A stretch of 7,137 nt of DNA from NCBI GenBank assembly GCA_948439925.1, contig CAOJNR010000054.1:1-7137 (forward strand), given 5' to 3'. A program made the translations under genes and the position numbers. Of this stretch, positions 5,193 to 7,137 are shown in pieces. Numbering within the stretch: position 1 is the stretch's first letter; every line of letters begins with the position of its first letter. The DNA is from an uncultured Clostridia bacterium. GTDB lineage: Bacteria; Bacillota; Clostridia; Christensenellales; UBA1242. The notes beneath the pieces were generated by a model, which worked only from the letters and a program-made list of their open reading frames with translations, searched no databases and was not told the origin of the DNA.

Positions 5193-6781
5193 TACTTGGC
5201 TGTGTCAGTGAACCTCGATTCACGAATGACATTAACCTTAATCTGTCCAGGATATTGCATTTCATTTTCAATCTTCTTGGCGATATCTTTTGCCATGAAC
5301 ATTGCCTCGTTATCTGATATCTCTTCTGGTTTAACAATTATGCGCACTTCTCTGCCCGCTTGAATAGCGAAAGATTTTTCAACGCCTTTGAAACTGTTTG
5401 CAATTTCTTCAAGTTGTTGTAAGCGCTTAATATAGTTCTCAAAGCTTTCTCTTCTCGCTCCTGGTCTTGTGCTTGAAATTGCGTCAGCCACTTGAACGAT
5501 AATGGCTTCAATGCTTCCAAATGGCACATTGCCATGGTGAGCTTCGATACAGTGAATAACTTCTGGGCTTTCCTTGTATTTCTTTGCAAGGTCAACACCG
5601 ATAGAAACGTGAGTCCCTTCAATTTCGTGGTCAAGCGCTTTTCCGATATCGTGCAAGAATCCGCCACGCTTTGCAACTGCAACATTTGCTCCAATCTCAG
5701 TTGCAATAAGTCCTGCAATGATAGATGTTTCGATGCTATGAGTTAAGCAGTTTTGACCATAACTTGTTCTATATTTAAGTCTGCCCATAACCTTAACAAG
5801 TTCGGTGTTGAGGTTGAAAATTCCGACTTTGTTGCAAGCGTCTTCGCCTGCCTCTTTTGTTGTTCTCTCAACTTCTTTTGTCGCTTTTTCAACAACCTCT
5901 TCAACTCTTGCTGGATGAATTCGTCCATCAACGATAAGTTTTTCAAGAGCGAGCCTTGCAATCTCGCGTCTGATAGGATCAAAGCTTGAAATAGTTATTG
6001 TTTCTGGTGTGTCATCAACGATAAGTTCAACACCTGTAACGCTTTCAATCGAACGAATGTTTCGTCCTTCACGTCCAATAATTCTTCCCTTCATTTCATC
6101 ATTTGGAAGTGGCACTGAGGTTATGGTCATTTCAGATGAAATCTCAGTTGCACATTTTTGGATAGCTCCCATCACGATTTCTTTTGCATTCTTTTCAGCA
6201 TTTTCGCGAGCTTCGTCTTCAATGTTTTTAACCAAAATGCCGGCATCCTTCTTGGCTTCCTCTGTGACATTTTCAATTAAAATGTCTTTTGCTTGTTTCT
6301 TTGTGAGGCCTGAAATTTTTTCAAGCTCTTTAATCATGTCCTCTTTGATTTTCTTTTGCTCTTCAAGACCTTTTTCAAGTTTAACTTTTTCTTCTTCAAG
6401 TTTGTCTTTGTCTTTCTCGAATTGCTCAATCTTTACGTCAAGAGAAGATTCTTTTTTTGAAACATATTCTTCACGTTGGTCAAGACGTTCTTCCTGTTTC
6501 AAAATTTCCGCACGGCGCTCTTTGGCTTCCACATTGGCTTCATCGCGAATCTTTTGTGCGTCATCTTTGGCTTCAAGCAAAGATTCTTTTTTTATGCTTT
6601 TTGCTTCTGCATATGCTTCTTCAATAATCTTAACAGCATTTGACTTGCTTTTGTCGATTTTTTTATTGATGACAAGTTTGAAAATAAGTATTCCGGCAAC
6701 AGCGCCAACAAGAAGCGCAATAATGCCACTTATCACCCCAGCATTTACAGCAGCATTGCATAGTGTGCTTATACTGCTCAT
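5192..6781 (-). CDS. rny: Ribonuclease Y
   Basis: A membrane-anchored endoribonuclease that starts bulk mRNA decay in Bacillota, cutting 5'-monophosphorylated transcripts and acting with degradosome partners. The 529 residues compare with 520 in Bacillus subtilis. Visible parts are an N-terminal membrane helix (about 14-37); a long Glu/Lys coiled coil (about 45-205); a KH RNA-binding domain with the GxxG loop in GRIIGREGRNIR (232-243); and an HD phosphohydrolase domain with H348 (LTHSIE), the metal-binding pair H377-D378 in FLHDIGK, H415/H416 (EAHHGN) and D433 (VADAISSTRPGARRE). The C-terminus IKVNVIRESRFTDTAK follows the family ending. All catalytic residues are present and the gene is intact. 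The start at 6781 is set by AAGGGG upstream. It is transcribed from its own promoter and probably ends at the hairpin at 5115-5150. Confidence 0.98.
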   Translation of the reverse strand: MSSISTLCNAAVNAGVISGIIALLVGAVAGILIFKLVINKKIDKSKSNAVKIIEEAYAEAKSIKKESLLEAKDDAQKIRDEANVEAKERRAEILKQEERLDQREEYVSKKESSLDVKIEQFEKDKDKLEEEKVKLEKGLEEQKKIKEDMIKELEKISGLTKKQAKDILIENVTEEAKKDAGILVKNIEDEARENAEKNAKEIVMGAIQKCATEISSEMTITSVPLPNDEMKGRIIGREGRNIRSIESVTGVELIVDDTPETITISSFDPIRREIARLALEKLIVDGRIHPARVEEVVEKATKEVERTTKEAGEDACNKVGIFNLNTELVKVMGRLKYRTSYGQNCLTHSIETSIIAGLIATEIGANVAVAKRGGFLHDIGKALDHEIEGTHVSIGVDLAKKYKESPEVIHCIEAHHGNVPFGSIEAIIVQVADAISSTRPGARRESFENYIKRLQQLEEIANSFKGVEKSFAIQAGREVRIIVKPEEISDNEAMFMAKDIAKKIENEMQYPGQIKVNVIRESRFTDTAK

Positions 6782-6787
6782 AAATTT

Positions 6788-6793
6788 CCCCTT
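6788..6793 (-). promoter_or_regulatory. Shine-Dalgarno of rny
   Basis: AAGGGG on the - strand, 6 bases before the ATG at 6781, supports this start and so the full N-terminal membrane anchor. Confidence 0.8.
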
Positions 6794-6825
6794 TTAATAG
6801 AAAGTTTCAAAAACCTTCTACTGCA

Positions 6826-6855
6826 ATTATACACCATTTTCAAATTCTAAGTCAA
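6826..6855 (-). promoter_or_regulatory. Sigma-A promoter of rny
   Basis: On the - strand TTGACT (6855 to 6850), an 18-base spacer and TATAAT (6831 to 6826). The predicted start near 6819 gives a leader of about 38 bases containing the AAGGGG site. No riboswitch-like structure is seen in the leader. Confidence 0.78.
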
Positions 6856-6908
6856 ACGATTTTAGAGTTATATATTAAGATTATATTTTATATATAAATA
6901 ATAGGAAA

Positions 6909-6980
6909 ATGCAAATTAAAACTATTTTTGAACTCATTTCAGAGTATAAATTTAAAAATAATTCAGATATGCAAGCTTGA
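6909..6980 (+). CDS. Possible 23-aa peptide gene between rny and the next gene
   Basis: A 23-codon frame starting ATG at 6909, with AGG 3 bases further upstream of AAA (6903-6908), encodes MQIKTIFELISEYKFKNNSD followed by MQA. Its TGA stop is followed 4 bases later by the A-run of a hairpin terminator (6985-7014), the arrangement expected for a tiny gene. It is divergent from rny. No good promoter is visible, only AT-rich hexamers. The short length and AT-rich codons mean chance cannot be excluded. No family is recognised; an amphipathic, mildly basic peptide is all that can be said. Confidence 0.2.
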   Translation: MQIKTIFELISEYKFKNNSDMQA

Positions 6981-6984
6981 ACAA

Positions 6985-7014
6985 AAAAAAGCATACAAAT
7001 ACGTATGCTTTTTT
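6985..7014. terminator. Bidirectional hairpin terminator
   Basis: AAAAAAGCATAC (6985-6996) pairs perfectly with GTATGCTTTTTT (7003-7014) around a 6-base loop, with U-tracts on both strands. It may end the small frame at 6909-6980 on the + strand, or act as a back-up to the terminator at 7045-7063 for the gene entering from the right. Confidence 0.8.
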
Positions 7015-7044
7015 GAGTAAACATAGTTAAGTTTGAAAGTGAGT

Positions 7045-7063
7045 AAAAAAGTCACTAAGTGAC
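7045..7063 (-). terminator. Intrinsic terminator of the gene at the right edge
   Basis: On the - strand, GTCAC-TTA-GTGAC followed by six T residues. The hairpin begins two bases after the TAA stop at 7065-7067, which supports a real gene end there. Confidence 0.72.
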
Positions 7064-7064
7064 C

Positions 7065-7137
7065 TTAAAATTTGGATTTTGAAATGTCGTAATGTGACAG
7101 GAATTCTTCCTTAAATTCAGGGAATCTGTCATTTAAA
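7065..7137 (-). CDS. C-terminal end of an unidentified gene (cut by the window edge)
   Basis: A - strand frame entering at the right edge encodes 23 residues, LNDRFPEFKEEFLSHYDISK then SKF, before a TAA stop followed at once by a hairpin terminator. Codon makeup and the terminator suggest a true gene end. It lies upstream of rny on the same strand, but two terminators and a separate rny promoter make co-transcription unlikely. The fragment is too short to name; recA or recX often precede rny in Bacillota, but nothing in these residues confirms either. Confidence 0.55.
   Translation of the reverse strand, partial: LNDRFPEFKEEFLSHYDISKSKF

Noticed and set aside
4960..5363. Three overlapping open frames of 111-125 codons on both strands
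   Set aside because: They run through the GC-rich inverted-repeat element and the rny 3' end, where stop codons are rare. They have no ribosome binding site and no protein-like composition.
6009..6797. A 262-codon + strand frame opposite rny
   Set aside because: It is the antisense shadow of the rny coiled coil and KH region; Ser/Phe-rich low complexity mirrors Glu/Lys codons, and there is no credible start site.
6782..6819. Riboswitch or T-box in the rny leader
   Set aside because: The predicted leader is only about 38 bases and shows no conserved fold or antiterminator pairing.

Overview
The window is AT-rich DNA with strong GA-rich ribosome binding sites, consensus TTGACA/TATAAT promoters, many intrinsic terminators and the standard genetic code. 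With a full-length RNase Y and a PadR-type regulator, this points to a low-GC Bacillota (Firmicutes), most likely an uncultured clostridial lineage. No species can be named from the sequence. There is no rRNA, tRNA, CRISPR array, transposase or phage gene.

Layout from left to right. (1) A + strand gene (69-1031) encodes an uncharacterised 320-residue soluble protein. Its C-terminal half resembles the helical part of OAS/CD-NTase-like nucleotidyltransferases, but the catalytic acidic motif is not visible. It ends at a strong hairpin terminator. (2) A 700-base non-coding stretch (1032-1733) holds that terminator, a 16-bp perfect hairpin and a 126-base element made of an outer inverted repeat enclosing three hairpins. 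(3) A compact YgjP/DUF45-type zinc metallopeptidase (1734-2342, -) lies divergent from a large PadR-like protein (2493-4280, +). The 150 bases between them carry a promoter for each gene and two palindromes placed like operators. The peptidase promoter puts the transcript start at or near its ATG, so that mRNA is probably leaderless. (4) The PadR-like protein has an N-terminal winged helix, a roughly 350-residue acidic, low-complexity linker and a four-helix membrane domain. (5) It is convergent with a small DedA-like/COG2426 membrane protein (4294-4950, -), and the two share one bidirectional terminator that overlaps the second gene's coding end. (6) RNase Y (rny, 5192-6781, -) has its own promoter and ribosome binding site. 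Between it and the COG2426 gene is a GC-rich 133-base element with the same plan as the first one (closing stem plus three hairpins) but unrelated sequence. (7) To the right are a possible 23-codon gene, two terminators and the last 23 codons of a - strand gene that runs off the window.

RNase Y is a core mRNA-decay enzyme, and the metallopeptidase and COG2426 protein are common accessory housekeeping genes. The points most worth following are the membrane-tethered PadR protein with its divergently transcribed protease and shared palindromic control region, the two same-shaped structured elements, and the possibly inactive nucleotidyltransferase-like protein. No complete, recognisable defence or biosynthetic system is present.
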